A stretch of DNA of 35,016 nucleotides from an uncultured Dechloromonas sp. Lineage in GTDB: Bacteria > Pseudomonadota > Gammaproteobacteria > Burkholderiales > Rhodocyclaceae. The position numbers were made by a program, and so were the translations under genes. The first letter of the stretch is position 1. Every line of letters begins with the position of its first letter. The stretch lies in assembly GCA_937996725.1 (NCBI GenBank), contig CALKUR010000032.1:1-35016 (forward strand). The letters are read 5' to 3'. Shown piece by piece: positions 25,735 through 34,903 of the stretch. The notes below the pieces were generated by a model. It searched no databases. It was not told the DNA's origin and worked only from the letters and a program-made list of their open reading frames with translations.

Positions 25735-26283
25735 TTACTTGCCGCCCGACTTGCCCAGCAGCGCGTCGACGGCTGCGGCGAGATTGTCGTGGATCGTGGT
25801 GCCATTGGGCAGGTTGCCTTCAGCCTCGGTCTTTTCGCCTTTGCCGGTCCGCACCAGTATCGGGATACATCCTGCAGCGCTTCCGGCTTGCAGATCGCGC
25901 AGCGAATCGCCGATGGTCGGTACACCCTTCAGATCCATGTTATAGACCTTAGCGATCCGCTCGAACATACCCGGCTGGGGTTTGCGGCAATCGCATTTCT
26001 CGTCCGCCGTATGTGGGCAATAGAAAATGGCATCGATGCGTCCGCCCGCAGCGGCCAGATGCTTGTGCATCTTTTCGTGCATGGCGTTTAGCGTGTCCAT
26101 GTCAAACAGGCCGCGACCAATTCCCGACTGGTTGGTCGCAACGATCACGCGATATCCGGCCTGGTTCAAGCGAGCGATTGCCTGCAGGCTGCCTTCAATG
26201 GGTTTCCACTCTGCAGGGGACTTGATGTACAGCGCCGAATCGACATTGATGACGCCGTCGCGGTCGAGGATGATGGTCTTCAT
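25735..26283 (-). CDS. gmhB: D-glycero-beta-D-manno-heptose 1,7-bisphosphate 7-phosphatase
   Basis: HAD-superfamily phosphatase in the synthesis of ADP-heptose for the lipopolysaccharide inner core. In 182 residues it shows DRDGV (nucleophile Asp7, acid/base Asp9), ATNQSGIGRG (motif II), the GmhB zinc loop with Cys89, His91, Cys97 and Cys99, and GDSLRDLQAG (motif IV). ATG 26283 is chosen because the HAD core begins directly and CTGGAG lies upstream; the longer open frame would run into glyS. It follows glyS by 25 bases. No other heptose genes are in the window; the position after glyQS is a conserved association. Confidence 0.95.
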   Translation of the reverse strand: MKTIILDRDGVINVDSALYIKSPAEWKPIEGSLQAIARLNQAGYRVIVATNQSGIGRGLFDMDTLNAMHEKMHKHLAAAGGRIDAIFYCPHTADEKCDCRKPQPGMFERIAKVYNMDLKGVPTIGDSLRDLQAGSAAGCIPILVRTGKGEKTEAEGNLPNGTTIHDNLAAAVDALLGKSGGK

Positions 26284-26308
26284 GAGACTCCAGAGATCCG
26301 TTGTCCGA

Positions 26309-28408
26309 TTACACAGCCAGACGCGCGATGTCGGCCACCGCATTCATCTGGTCTGAAAGCGTTTTAAGTAGTGCCAGTCGATTCTGCCGGATCTTGGCAT
26401 CTTCCGCCATCACCATCACATCTTCAAAGAAGGCATCGACGCTGGCGCGAACCTGGGCAAGCGCCATCAGCGCATCGGTATAAGCTTCCGCGCGCATGGC
26501 ATCGGCAATCGTCGGGGCCAGTGCGGTGACTTGGTCGTACAGCGCCTTTTCGGGGGCTTCGGTCATGAGGGCACCATTCGGCGTGCCCAGTGTCGCCACA
26601 TCGTCGACCTTCTTGAGCAGGTTGCCGATGCGCTTGTTGGCAGCCGCCAGCGCCAGCGCATCCGGCTGTGCGGAGAACTCGCGCACCGCCGCTAGGCGCG
26701 CGGGGACACGATCAATACGACCCGGGTTCAAGCCCAGAACGGCCTCGACCACGTCTTGCGGCTCGCCCTGATCCTTAAGCAGATTGCGCAGGCGATCCAT
26801 GATGAAGCTCAGCAGTGCTGGTTCAAAATCTGCTTGCAACATGCCAGCAGGGAAGGTTGCGGCCGACCATTGAATGAGTTGCGGCAATTCCAGCGGTAGT
26901 TGGCGCTCAATCAGTAGACGCAAGACGCCAAGTGCGGCACGGCGCAGACCGAAGGGGTCGCGATCGCCTGTTGGTTTTTCACCGATACCAAAGAAGCTGA
27001 CCAGGGTGTCTAGCTTATCGGCCAACGCCACTGCGCAGCCCACGTTGTTGCTGGGCAGATCATCGCCGGCAAATCGCGGCCGATAGTGGTCGGCAATAGC
27101 CTCGGCGACATCGGCTGCCTCACCATCATGTTGCGCATAGTAGCGCCCCATGATGCCCTGAAGTTCCGGGAACTCGCCGACCATGTCGGTGACAAGATCG
27201 GCCTTGGCCAGTTCGGCCGCACGCGCTACATGGGTGGTGTCGGCACCGATGGCGTTGCCGATCTGGGTGGCCAGGTTCTGTACGCGTAGCAGGCGATCCA
27301 GCTGCGTGCCCAGCTTGTTGTGATAAACCACGTTGCCCAGCTTCGCAATGCGCGAGGCCAGGGGCTCTTTGCGGTCTTGCGTGAAGAAGAAGCGGGCATC
27401 TGACAGACGTGGGCGAACCACGCGCTGGTTGCCGCCGATGATGTGTTTCGGATCGGCGACCTGCATGTTCGAGACAATCAGGAACTGGTTGCGCAGCTTG
27501 CCGGTACCATCGAGCAGCGGGAAGTATTTCTGGTTCTGTTGCATGGTCAGAATCAGGCACTCCTGCGGCACTTCGAGGAACTCAGGTTCGAATTCGCCCA
27601 CGTAAACTACGGGCCATTCGACCAGGGCCGTCACTTCATCCAGCAGACCATCGGCCTGGTTGATCTGGGCACCAAGTTCTTGTGCCTTAGCGGCCAGGTG
27701 TGCACCGATCGTGCCACGGCGTTCGGCGTAGTCGGCGACCACCTTGCCTTCATTGCGCAGCGTGGTGGCATAGGCTTCGGCATTGGGGATCGTAATCAGA
27801 CCCTTCGACAGGAAACGATGGCCCAGCGTTTGCTGACGTGATTGCAGGCCAAGGACTTCGCCCGGAATCAGTGTTTCGCCGTGCAATTGAATCAGGCCGT
27901 GTACCGGACGTACGAACTGAACGTCCGAATCCCCCCAGCGCATCATCTTTGGAATCGGTAGCTTCTTCAGCGCATCGCCAACAATGTCGCTCAGCACATC
28001 GGCGAGTTGCGCGCCCGCCACTTGCATGGTGTAGAAGAAAGTTTCCGACTTGCCATCCATCCGCTTCGTGAACTTTGGCAGTTCAGACGCGGCAATCCCT
28101 TTGGCTTCGAGTTTCTTGAGCAGCGCGGGTGATGGCTTGCCATCGGCACCCAGTGCCACGCTGACCGGCATGAGCTTCTCTTCGACTTCCTGATCCGGCG
28201 CAGTTGAAATCACGTGCGGAATCAGCACGGCCAGACGGCGCGGTGTGGCATACCACTGGTACGCCACATTGTCGGCGACCAGTTTCTTTTGCACCAGACC
28301 AGCGAAGACGCCAGCAGAAAATACTTCGCCGAAGCGGGCCAGTGCTTTCGGGGGCAGTTCTTCGGTCAGCAGCTCGACTAACAGCGAGGCGGTTTGAGTG
28401 TGAGCCAT
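26309..28408 (-). CDS. glyS: Glycyl-tRNA synthetase beta subunit
   Basis: Large subunit of the bacterial alpha2/beta2-type glycyl-tRNA synthetase; it provides tRNA recognition. The 699 residues (E. coli 689) open with ASLLVELLTEELPPKAL, and contain KRMDGKSETFFYTMQ, RPVHGLIQLHGE, LDEVTALVEWPVVYVGEFEPEFLEVPQE and GRYYAQHDGEAADVAEAIADHYRPRFAGDDLP, all standard. The start at 28408 is supported by GGAGG a short way upstream and by one-base overlap with the glyQ stop (TAATG). The frame is open for 11 more codons upstream but that start has no support. Confidence 0.97.
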   Translation of the reverse strand: MAHTQTASLLVELLTEELPPKALARFGEVFSAGVFAGLVQKKLVADNVAYQWYATPRRLAVLIPHVISTAPDQEVEEKLMPVSVALGADGKPSPALLKKLEAKGIAASELPKFTKRMDGKSETFFYTMQVAGAQLADVLSDIVGDALKKLPIPKMMRWGDSDVQFVRPVHGLIQLHGETLIPGEVLGLQSRQQTLGHRFLSKGLITIPNAEAYATTLRNEGKVVADYAERRGTIGAHLAAKAQELGAQINQADGLLDEVTALVEWPVVYVGEFEPEFLEVPQECLILTMQQNQKYFPLLDGTGKLRNQFLIVSNMQVADPKHIIGGNQRVVRPRLSDARFFFTQDRKEPLASRIAKLGNVVYHNKLGTQLDRLLRVQNLATQIGNAIGADTTHVARAAELAKADLVTDMVGEFPELQGIMGRYYAQHDGEAADVAEAIADHYRPRFAGDDLPSNNVGCAVALADKLDTLVSFFGIGEKPTGDRDPFGLRRAALGVLRLLIERQLPLELPQLIQWSAATFPAGMLQADFEPALLSFIMDRLRNLLKDQGEPQDVVEAVLGLNPGRIDRVPARLAAVREFSAQPDALALAAANKRIGNLLKKVDDVATLGTPNGALMTEAPEKALYDQVTALAPTIADAMRAEAYTDALMALAQVRASVDAFFEDVMVMAEDAKIRQNRLALLKTLSDQMNAVADIARLAV

Positions 28409-29313
28409 TATGCGACCTCCTTCTTGGCCGGTGCATTGCACATGGGGAACCCCAGTGCCTCACGGCTGTCGTAATAGGCTTGTGCCACCTGGCGTGCGAG
28501 CGCACGTACGCGGCCAATGTAGGCGGCGCGCTCGGTCACCGAAATGGCACCACGGGCATCCAGCATGTTGAAATTGTGCGAACACTTCATCACTTGCTCG
28601 AAGGCCGGTAGCGGCAGCCCGATCTCCATGAGGTGCTTGGCTTCGGCTTCGTGGTCCGAGAAGTGGCGGAAGAGCATGTCCACCTGGGCATGTTCGAAGT
28701 TATACGTCGACTGTTCTACCTCGTTCTGGTGGAACACATCGCCGTAGGTGACCACCTTATCGCCGTTTTTGGCCCAGACCAGGTCGTAGACATTCTCGAC
28801 GCCCTGCAGATACATGGCCAGGCGCTCCAGGCCGTAAGTGATTTCACCCAGCACTGGTTTACAGGTGAGCGAGCCGACTTCCTGGAAGTAGGTGAACTGC
28901 GTCACTTCCATGCCGTCGAGCCAGACTTCCCAGCCCAGACCCCAGGCGCCCAGCGTCGGCGATTCCCAGTCGTCTTCCACAAAGCGGATGTCGTGCTCTT
29001 CGGTGTTAATGCCCAGCGCGCGCAGCGAATCGATGTACAGATCCATGATGTTGGCCGGCGACGGCTTCAACACCACTTGGTATTGGTAATAGTGCTGCAG
29101 GCGGTTCGGGTTTTCTCCGTAGCGGCCGTCTTTCGGACGGCGCGACGGCTGTACGTAAGCAGCATTCCAGGGTTCCGGGCCAATGGCGCGAAGGAAGGTG
29201 GCGGTGTGAAAGGTGCCAGCACCGACTTCAATGTCGTAAGGCTGCAGTAGTACGCAGCCGTGGCGGTTCCAGAATTCCTGCAGACGCAGAATGACGTCCT
29301 GAAAGGTCAGCAT
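28408..29313 (-). CDS. glyQ: Glycyl-tRNA synthetase alpha subunit
   Basis: Catalytic subunit of the heterotetrameric class II glycyl-tRNA synthetase. 301 residues, equal to the usual ~300. Begins MLTFQDVILRLQEFWNRHGC, with TFHTATFLRAIGPEPWNAAY and RYGENPNRLQHYYQYQVVLKP (motif 2 region) and the strongly conserved RFVEDDWESPTLGAWGLGWE. Its stop overlaps the glyS start, so the two chains are made in step. It is 123 bases from the end of lnt, the largest gap in this minus-strand run, so a separate promoter is likely there. Confidence 0.98.
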   Translation of the reverse strand: MLTFQDVILRLQEFWNRHGCVLLQPYDIEVGAGTFHTATFLRAIGPEPWNAAYVQPSRRPKDGRYGENPNRLQHYYQYQVVLKPSPANIMDLYIDSLRALGINTEEHDIRFVEDDWESPTLGAWGLGWEVWLDGMEVTQFTYFQEVGSLTCKPVLGEITYGLERLAMYLQGVENVYDLVWAKNGDKVVTYGDVFHQNEVEQSTYNFEHAQVDMLFRHFSDHEAEAKHLMEIGLPLPAFEQVMKCSHNFNMLDARGAISVTERAAYIGRVRALARQVAQAYYDSREALGFPMCNAPAKKEVA

Positions 29314-29436
29314 GTTGTTATCCGAAGCGAGTGTGGGCGCGGTTATTGCGCCCGGTTAAAACCACAGCCCCTGATTTTACGGGTTTTTTGCCCGGAGAGC
29401 AGCAGAATTGGCGCGTGGTATGGGCTTGGCAGCGGA
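29314..29436 (-). promoter_or_regulatory. Leader region of glyQS, downstream of lnt
   Basis: A 123-base gap upstream of glyQ. It contains a short hairpin (GGGCGC/GCGCCC with a seven-base loop, near 29336-29354) that would lie in the glyQ leader, and on the minus strand TAAAAT (near 29377) as a possible -10 element. Neither a -35 match nor a T-box is visible. No terminator for lnt is evident. Confidence 0.3.
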
Positions 29437-31008
29437 TCAGGCTGACCGATGGTGGCGCGTGAACAGTCCCCAAAGCAGTAGGGTGAGACACAGGCCAATC
29501 ACGGGCCAGTTACGCCAACGCTGAAAGGGGGTCGTACCCTGCATGCCTTGGACGTTGGCGATGAGTGCATTACGGGTAAACGCGGCCAACACGGCCTGCC
29601 GTTCACCGCGCGGGCCAATCACCGCCGTCATCCCCGTATTGGTTGCGCGTAACATCGGGCGGCCGTTTTCCAGCGCCCGGATCTGGGCAATTTGTAGATG
29701 CTGTGGCTGCGCCAGCGAATCGCCGAACCAGGCGGTATTCGAGAGGTTGATCATCACAGTGGCCTGCTTGGTCCGTTGCGCGATCTCGCTACCGAAAATA
29801 TCTTCGTAGCAGATATTGACGGCCACCTTCTGGTTATTGAGTTGCATCAGCGGTTGGTCTGCCTCGCCGGCCGTAAAGTTGGGCAGCGGCATCTGGATCA
29901 GTTTCAGAAACCACCCGAATCCCGGTGGGGTTGTTTCGCCAAAGGGTACGAGGTGTACCTTGCTATAGACCTGTAAGGGATCAACGCCCATGGACACGGC
30001 GCTATTGGCAAACCAGGATCGGTCACGCGTTGCCTCGCCCGTCGGAACGCCGAGCAGAATGTTGCCGCGTTGCTCCTGCCCGATGCGCTGTAGATCTTGC
30101 AGAAATTCGGGGGGTGCTTCGGACAGCAGTGACGGAATGGCCGTCTCCGGTAGTACCATCAGCGTTGCCGGGTTATTGCGCGCCAGTTGAAAGTAGGTGA
30201 GTAGCGTTTGCACGTAGAGCTCGGGTTGCCACTTCATCGTCTGCGGCACGTTGCCTTGCAACAGCGAGACTTTGATCGGCGTGCCCTCAGGTTTGGTCCA
30301 CGAGATCTGGTGTAATCCGATGCCGCCCAGGACGAGCATAGCGATCACAATCGCGATGGGGTTGAGCACCCCGGACCAGCGCCAAGCCTGACTGCGTAGC
30401 CGTAGCCAGAGTTCTCCCGTCATGCCGGCAATCCAGCAGGTCATAAAGCTCAGCCCATATACGCCCAGAATCGGTGCGTAACCAGCCAGCGGGCTGGGCG
30501 GTGCCTCTGCATAGCCCAGGCTGAGCCAGGGGAATCCGGTAAACAATGCGCCGCGCAAGATTTCAAAGAGCGACCAGCTCGCGGCAAAAATCAGCGGGCT
30601 GAACAAACGGGGAACGCGATTGATGGTGTCGTGTGTTTGATGCAAGGCGGCGTGTCCGCTATGAATCAACCGGAATAATCCGGCGGTCAGCATGGGGTAT
30701 AGCGCCAGATATCCCGAAAAAAGAAAGGTCGCCAGTAAGGCCAGCGCGGCCGGCATGCCGCCGACATCGTGCATGCTGACGTATACCCAGGACACGCCCC
30801 CCAGAAACTGGCCCAGCCCGAATGCAAAACCGATACCCAGCGCACGGCGCAACGTTCCCGGTTGACGGAGCAATAAGTAGAGACCGGCCCAACAGACGAT
30901 GCCCAATGGCCACAGCGAGAAAGGCGCGTAGGCACCTACACCCAGCAAGCCCCAGCCAAGCGCTTGCGCATGTGGTGACATCCGTCGGAAATCTGGTTTC
31001 CAGCGCAT
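29437..31008 (-). CDS. lnt: Apolipoprotein N-acyltransferase
   Basis: Inner-membrane enzyme that adds the third acyl chain to lipoproteins, needed for their sorting to the outer membrane. 523 residues (E. coli 512): an N-terminal membrane domain of several helices (to about 230) and a nitrilase-type domain after it. The catalytic triad is visible as Glu288 (VLPETAIP), Lys350 (VYSKVHLVPFGE) and Cys400 (VNICYEDIFG). A final helix (WPVIGLCLTLLLWGLF) precedes the C-terminus. The outer-membrane channel of the efflux operon here (lipobox Cys22) would be one of its substrates. The start codon overlaps the corC stop (TGATG). Confidence 0.97.
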   Translation of the reverse strand: MRWKPDFRRMSPHAQALGWGLLGVGAYAPFSLWPLGIVCWAGLYLLLRQPGTLRRALGIGFAFGLGQFLGGVSWVYVSMHDVGGMPAALALLATFLFSGYLALYPMLTAGLFRLIHSGHAALHQTHDTINRVPRLFSPLIFAASWSLFEILRGALFTGFPWLSLGYAEAPPSPLAGYAPILGVYGLSFMTCWIAGMTGELWLRLRSQAWRWSGVLNPIAIVIAMLVLGGIGLHQISWTKPEGTPIKVSLLQGNVPQTMKWQPELYVQTLLTYFQLARNNPATLMVLPETAIPSLLSEAPPEFLQDLQRIGQEQRGNILLGVPTGEATRDRSWFANSAVSMGVDPLQVYSKVHLVPFGETTPPGFGWFLKLIQMPLPNFTAGEADQPLMQLNNQKVAVNICYEDIFGSEIAQRTKQATVMINLSNTAWFGDSLAQPQHLQIAQIRALENGRPMLRATNTGMTAVIGPRGERQAVLAAFTRNALIANVQGMQGTTPFQRWRNWPVIGLCLTLLLWGLFTRHHRSA

Positions 31009-31895
31009 CAGAGCTCGTCGCCGTCCGTTTGTTCGCTGGCTTCCTGGTGTCGTAGGTCTTCTACCATCAGCGTGTACAAGCGACGGTTGTCGGCACGAAC
31101 CACACGGAACAAGAGCCCATTGAGTTCCACGCTTTCATTACGGCGCGGCACACGGCCGAGGTAATTAACGATCTGGCCGCCCACGGTTTGCGCCGTTTGC
31201 TCGTCAAAACCACATGCGAAGGCCTCGTTGAAATCATCGACGGGCATCTGGGCTTTGACGCGATAACGACCGCTCGCATCCAGTTGGATATCGACATCAC
31301 GTTGGGCCTGATCATGTTCGTCTTCGATCTCGCCAACGATTTCTTCCAGAACATCTTCAATCGTAACGAGTCCGGCTAACGCGCCAAACTCATCGATCAC
31401 CAGCGCCATGTGCGTGTGGCTAATCCGGAATTCACGCAGCAGCACATTCAGCGGCTTGGATTCAGGAATAAACATCGCCGGCCGCAGCCAGTCTTCCAGA
31501 CGGAAATTGTTGTTACCGATAGAGCGCAGCAGATCCTTGGCCAGAACGATACCGCGGACGTCGTCTTCATCCTCGCCCATCACCGGTAGGCGGGAATGAC
31601 CAGAATCGATGACCTTACGAATCGTCTGTGCCAGCGGCTGGCCGGCTAAGACGGTATGCATTTGCTGGCGCGGCACCATGATGTCGCGCACGGTCATTTC
31701 TGAAACGGTAATGGCACCCTCGATAATTGCCAGCGCTTCGGCATCGACAAGGTTGCGCTCGTGAGCGCCGTGCAGGAGTTGTAGCAACTCGCTGCGATCA
31801 TCCGGCGCTCGCAGCAACATGGCGGAGAGCCGGTCAATCAGTTGATTCAGCTTGCTGCCCGGTGTGGCCCGGGCGGGCGTAGAGGAGGGATCCAT
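31008..31895 (-). CDS. corC: CorC/HlyC-family CBS-domain protein
   Basis: A 295-residue soluble protein of the YbeX/CorC group. It contains two CBS motifs (TVRDIMVPRQQMHTVLAGQP to RGIVLAKDLL, about 70-130, and MALVIDEFGALAGLVTIEDVLEEIVGEI, about 155-190) and the C-terminal CorC_HlyC (transporter-associated) domain. It lacks the membrane domain of larger CNNM proteins. Roles proposed for this family include magnesium/cobalt efflux support and, from its tight link with ybeY and ybeZ, ribosome-related function. It sits in the conserved order miaB-phoH-ybeY-corC-lnt and its stop overlaps the lnt start. Confidence 0.94.
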   Translation of the reverse strand: MDPSSTPARATPGSKLNQLIDRLSAMLLRAPDDRSELLQLLHGAHERNLVDAEALAIIEGAITVSEMTVRDIMVPRQQMHTVLAGQPLAQTIRKVIDSGHSRLPVMGEDEDDVRGIVLAKDLLRSIGNNNFRLEDWLRPAMFIPESKPLNVLLREFRISHTHMALVIDEFGALAGLVTIEDVLEEIVGEIEDEHDQAQRDVDIQLDASGRYRVKAQMPVDDFNEAFACGFDEQTAQTVGGQIVNYLGRVPRRNESVELNGLLFRVVRADNRRLYTLMVEDLRHQEASEQTDGDEL

Positions 31896-31901
31896 CAGTC
31901 T

Positions 31902-32366
31902 TTATGCGTACGGGTTGGCAAAGCCCAGATCAGCCAGTATGTCGGTTTCTAGCGATTCCATTTCCTTGGCATCGCGATCATTCAGGTGGTCGTAACCCAT
32001 CAGGTGCAGCATGCCGTGCACCACCAGGTGCGCCATATGTGCCGCGACCGTTTTGCCCTGTTCTTTGGCTTCCTTGATGATGACGCTCGGACAAAAAACG
32101 ATGTCACCCATCAGGGGTTCATCTTCATACGGAAACGACAGCACGTTGGTGGGCTTGTTTTTGCCGCGGTAGGTGTCATTCAGGTGTTGGCTTTCTTCGT
32201 CATCAACGAAGCGCATGGTGACCGTGGCCGCATCCGCATAAACTGCCTTGGCCCATTTTCGCAGTAGTTTTCGATCAGGAATCTGCTTGCGCAGTTCATC
32301 GGCACACACCACTTGTACCGTCAGATCGAGGCGCTTGGCGGGCTGGGCGGGCGAAGAAGTCATCAT
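31902..32366 (-). CDS. ybeY: Endoribonuclease YbeY (rRNA maturation factor)
   Basis: Zinc-dependent RNase for 16S rRNA 3'-end processing and ribosome quality control. 154 residues, normal length. The metal site is HGMLHLMGYDH, with His117, His121 and His127. The other conserved block is MRFVDDEESQHLNDTYRGKNKPTNVLSFP, the RNA-binding groove signature. It is preceded by phoH with a nine-base gap and followed by corC after six bases. A second Met directly after the first leaves a one-residue uncertainty at the start. Confidence 0.97.
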   Translation of the reverse strand: MMTSSPAQPAKRLDLTVQVVCADELRKQIPDRKLLRKWAKAVYADAATVTMRFVDDEESQHLNDTYRGKNKPTNVLSFPYEDEPLMGDIVFCPSVIIKEAKEQGKTVAAHMAHLVVHGMLHLMGYDHLNDRDAKEMESLETDILADLGFANPYA

Positions 32367-32375
32367 GGCGCTAGC

Positions 32376-33386
32376 TTACCGGTTATCCGGTATTTGCGCC
32401 TGATGCGCTTCATAAGCGGCCACAATGCGTGCCACGAGTGGGTGGCGCACCACATCTTCTTTGCCGAAGTAGGTCACGCCAATGCCGCGCACATCGCGCA
32501 GAATGCTGGTCGCTTCAACAAGCCCGCTTTTCTGACCGCGCGGCAGATCGACCTGCGATGGGTCGCCGGTAATGACCGCCTTGGCACCAATGCCGATCCG
32601 TGTCAGAAACATCTTCATCTGCTCGGGTGAGGTGTTCTGCGCTTCGTCCAGAATGATGAAGGCATTGTTGAGTGTGCGGCCACGCATAAACGCCAGCGGT
32701 GCTACTTCAAGGTTACCCTTCTCGAAGAGCTTGGTGACCTTCTCAAAGCCCATGAGGTCATACAGCGCGTCATACAACGGGCGTAGATACGGGTCGACTT
32801 TCTGCGACAGATCGCCGGGCAAAAAGCCGAGGCGCTCACCCGCTTCGACCGCTGGTCGGGTCAGCACGATGCGCTCGACGTGCTCGCGCTCAAAGGCATC
32901 TACCGCACAGGCGACGGCCAGAAAGGTTTTGCCGGTACCGGCCGGGCCGATACCGAAGCTAATGTCATGTGCCTGAATGTTCTTGAGGTATTCCACCTGG
33001 CGTGGCGTGCGGCCGTGCAGATCTGGCCGCTTGGTCAACAGCACCGGGGCATCACCCACGCCCAGGTCGGCATCGTCACGCGCCGGGCCTGCCTTGACCA
33101 TTTGCTTGGGGTCCTGACGCAGTTCAATTAGGCCGAGCTGAATGTCATCCACGCTGAGCGGCGCTTTGTTGTGGCCGGCTAGCTCATAAAAAAAGCGTAG
33201 CGCTTTGGCAGCGCGTTCACGGCTGGCACCCGTGCCTTGAATCTTGAAGTGGGCACTGCGACGCGCCAGCGTGACATCAAAACACTGCTCGATCTGACGC
33301 AGGTTTTCATCCAGGGGGCCGCACAGACTGGCCAGCTGGTGGTTGTCGATCGGCTCGAGTGCAAACTCCAGGGTGCGCGCAGTCAT
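32376..33386 (-). CDS. ybeZ: PhoH-family ATPase (YbeZ)
   Basis: A 336-residue cytoplasmic P-loop ATPase that partners YbeY. An N-terminal KH-like region precedes the ATPase core: Walker A GPAGTGKT (147-154), the RPAVEAGERLGFLPGDLSQKVDPYLRPLYD segment, and Walker B FIILDEAQN (243-251), then GDPSQVDLPRGQKSGL, a helicase-like sensor motif. It lies six bases after miaB on the same strand. Many annotations label it phoH, but this operon position defines the ybeZ orthologue. Confidence 0.95.
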   Translation of the reverse strand: MTARTLEFALEPIDNHQLASLCGPLDENLRQIEQCFDVTLARRSAHFKIQGTGASRERAAKALRFFYELAGHNKAPLSVDDIQLGLIELRQDPKQMVKAGPARDDADLGVGDAPVLLTKRPDLHGRTPRQVEYLKNIQAHDISFGIGPAGTGKTFLAVACAVDAFEREHVERIVLTRPAVEAGERLGFLPGDLSQKVDPYLRPLYDALYDLMGFEKVTKLFEKGNLEVAPLAFMRGRTLNNAFIILDEAQNTSPEQMKMFLTRIGIGAKAVITGDPSQVDLPRGQKSGLVEATSILRDVRGIGVTYFGKEDVVRHPLVARIVAAYEAHQAQIPDNR

Positions 33387-33392
33387 GGTGAT

Positions 33393-34745
33393 TTATTCCT
33401 TCACCACGATCTCGCCGCGCAGCGTATGGGATAGCGATTCCACAATGCGGACATCCACAAACTGATTCATCAAGCGGGCATTGCCCACAAAATTAACAAT
33501 GCGGTTGTTGTCTGTACGGCCTGCTAGTTCGTTGGCATCTTTACGCGATAGGCTTTCAACCAGCACGCGCTGTACTGTGCCCACCATGCGCTGGCTAATC
33601 GCCTGCGCCTGTTCTTCAATGCGTGCTTGTAGGCGCATCAAGCGTTCGGTTTTGATCTCGCTCGGCGTATCGTCCGATAGCTCGGCCGCCGGTGTTCCTG
33701 GACGGCTGCTGTACAGAAAACTGTAGGAGTAATCAAAGCCCACATCTTCAATTAGCGCCATGGTCTTTTCAAAGTCTTCCGCCGTTTCACCGGGGAACCC
33801 CACAATAAAGTCCGACGACAGCGACAGATCTGGCCGCGCCGCACGCAGCTTGCGGATCACCGATTTGTATTCCAGCGCCGTGTAGCCACGCTTCATGGCC
33901 ATCAGCACCCGGTCCGAACCCGCTTGCACCGGCAGGTGTAGGTGCGACACCAGCTTCGGTACGCGGGCGTACATGTCGATGAGCTTTGGGGTCATCTCGC
34001 GCGGGTGCGAGGTCGTATAACGGATACGCTCGATCTCCGGCATCTCGGCGATAGTTTCAATCAGGTCTGCCAGATCAGCGATGGTGTCGCCATGGGCATC
34101 CATCTCACCCCGATAGGCATTCACGTTCTGGCCCAGCAGAGTGACTTCCTTCACGCCCTGCGCGGTCAGTTCGGCAATCTCTGTCAGGATATCGGCAAAC
34201 GGGCGCGATACTTCTTCGCCGCGGGTATAGGGCACGATGCAGAAGCTGCAGTACTTCGAGCAGCCTTCCATGATCGACACAAAGGCGCTCGCGCCCTCGG
34301 TCCGGGCTGGCGGCATGGCGTCGAACTTTTCAATCTCCGGGAAGGAGATATCCACCGCCGCTTTGCCGGTGTTGCGACGCTCGGCAATCAGGCTGGGCAG
34401 ACGGTGCAACGTCTGCGGGCCAAACACCACATCCACATAGGGGGCACGCTTCACAATCTCGCCGCCCTCCTGCGAGGCCACGCAGCCACCCACGCCAATC
34501 ACCAGGTTGGGGTTCAGCGCCTTGAGGGGGCGTACCCGGCCCAGATCATGAAACACCTTTTCCTGCGCCTTTTCGCGCACCGAGCAGGTATTAAACAGAA
34601 TCACATCGGCATCTTCTGGCCGGTCGGTCTTGATCATCCCCTCGCTATCAGACAGGACATCCAGCATTTTGTCCGAGTCGTATTCGTTCATCTGGCAGCC
34701 GTAGGTCTTGATGTAGTAACGGCCGCTCGCGGGGACAGTCTGCAC
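33393..34745 (-). CDS. miaB: tRNA-2-methylthio-N6-dimethylallyladenosine synthase
   Basis: Radical SAM methylthiotransferase acting on base 37 of tRNAs that read UNN codons. First cluster: Cys17 (KTYGCQMNEYDSD), Cys54 (NTCSVREKA), Cys88 (GGCVASQEG). Radical-SAM cluster: Cys162, Cys166 and Cys169 (GCSKYCSFCIVPYTRG). A C-terminal TRAM domain ends the protein. The start is a judgement: GTG 34745 follows AGGGGGTG, a near-perfect ribosome site nine bases upstream, and gives a normal 450 residues. GTG 34757 is the alternative. The open frame extends back to 34976, but those residues are Arg/Gly-rich, unlike MiaB, and overlap an SSB-like tail in another frame. First gene of the miaB-ybeZ-ybeY-corC-lnt run. 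Confidence 0.95.
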   Translation of the reverse strand: MQTVPASGRYYIKTYGCQMNEYDSDKMLDVLSDSEGMIKTDRPEDADVILFNTCSVREKAQEKVFHDLGRVRPLKALNPNLVIGVGGCVASQEGGEIVKRAPYVDVVFGPQTLHRLPSLIAERRNTGKAAVDISFPEIEKFDAMPPARTEGASAFVSIMEGCSKYCSFCIVPYTRGEEVSRPFADILTEIAELTAQGVKEVTLLGQNVNAYRGEMDAHGDTIADLADLIETIAEMPEIERIRYTTSHPREMTPKLIDMYARVPKLVSHLHLPVQAGSDRVLMAMKRGYTALEYKSVIRKLRAARPDLSLSSDFIVGFPGETAEDFEKTMALIEDVGFDYSYSFLYSSRPGTPAAELSDDTPSEIKTERLMRLQARIEEQAQAISQRMVGTVQRVLVESLSRKDANELAGRTDNNRIVNFVGNARLMNQFVDVRIVESLSHTLRGEIVVKE

Positions 34746-34765
34746 GGGTTCAGGCACCCCCTGGC

Positions 34766-34903
34766 TCAGAAGGGGACGTCGTCGTCGAAGTCGGCCGGGC
34801 CGCCACCCGCGGGGGCCGCCGCCGGCTCTATGCGTGCTGCAAATGCCCCCATTGGCCAACCGCTCCCCGTGACCGACCGTGTGATCACCACGCAGCCTCC
34901 CAA
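34766..34903 (-). pseudogene. Short reading frame ending in an SSB-type C-terminal tip
   Basis: On the minus strand, from a TGA at 34904-34906 to a TGA at 34766-34768, a 45-codon frame ends in a Pro/Ala/Gly-rich linker followed by DFDDDVPF. That is the acidic tip of single-stranded DNA-binding protein, which recruits SSB partners; E. coli SSB ends in DFDDDIPF. A Met at 34852 gives a 28-residue peptide. The sequence before the linker (VITRSVTGSGWPMGAF) shows no SSB OB-fold, so this is either the worn 3' end of an ssb gene or a minute protein carrying only the tip. It lies 20 bases before the miaB start. Resemblance of the tip is strong; the interpretation is open. Confidence 0.4.

Noticed and set aside
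28633..29250. A 205-codon plus-strand frame opposite glyQ
   Set aside because: Antisense to a conserved synthetase subunit; no motif or ribosome site.
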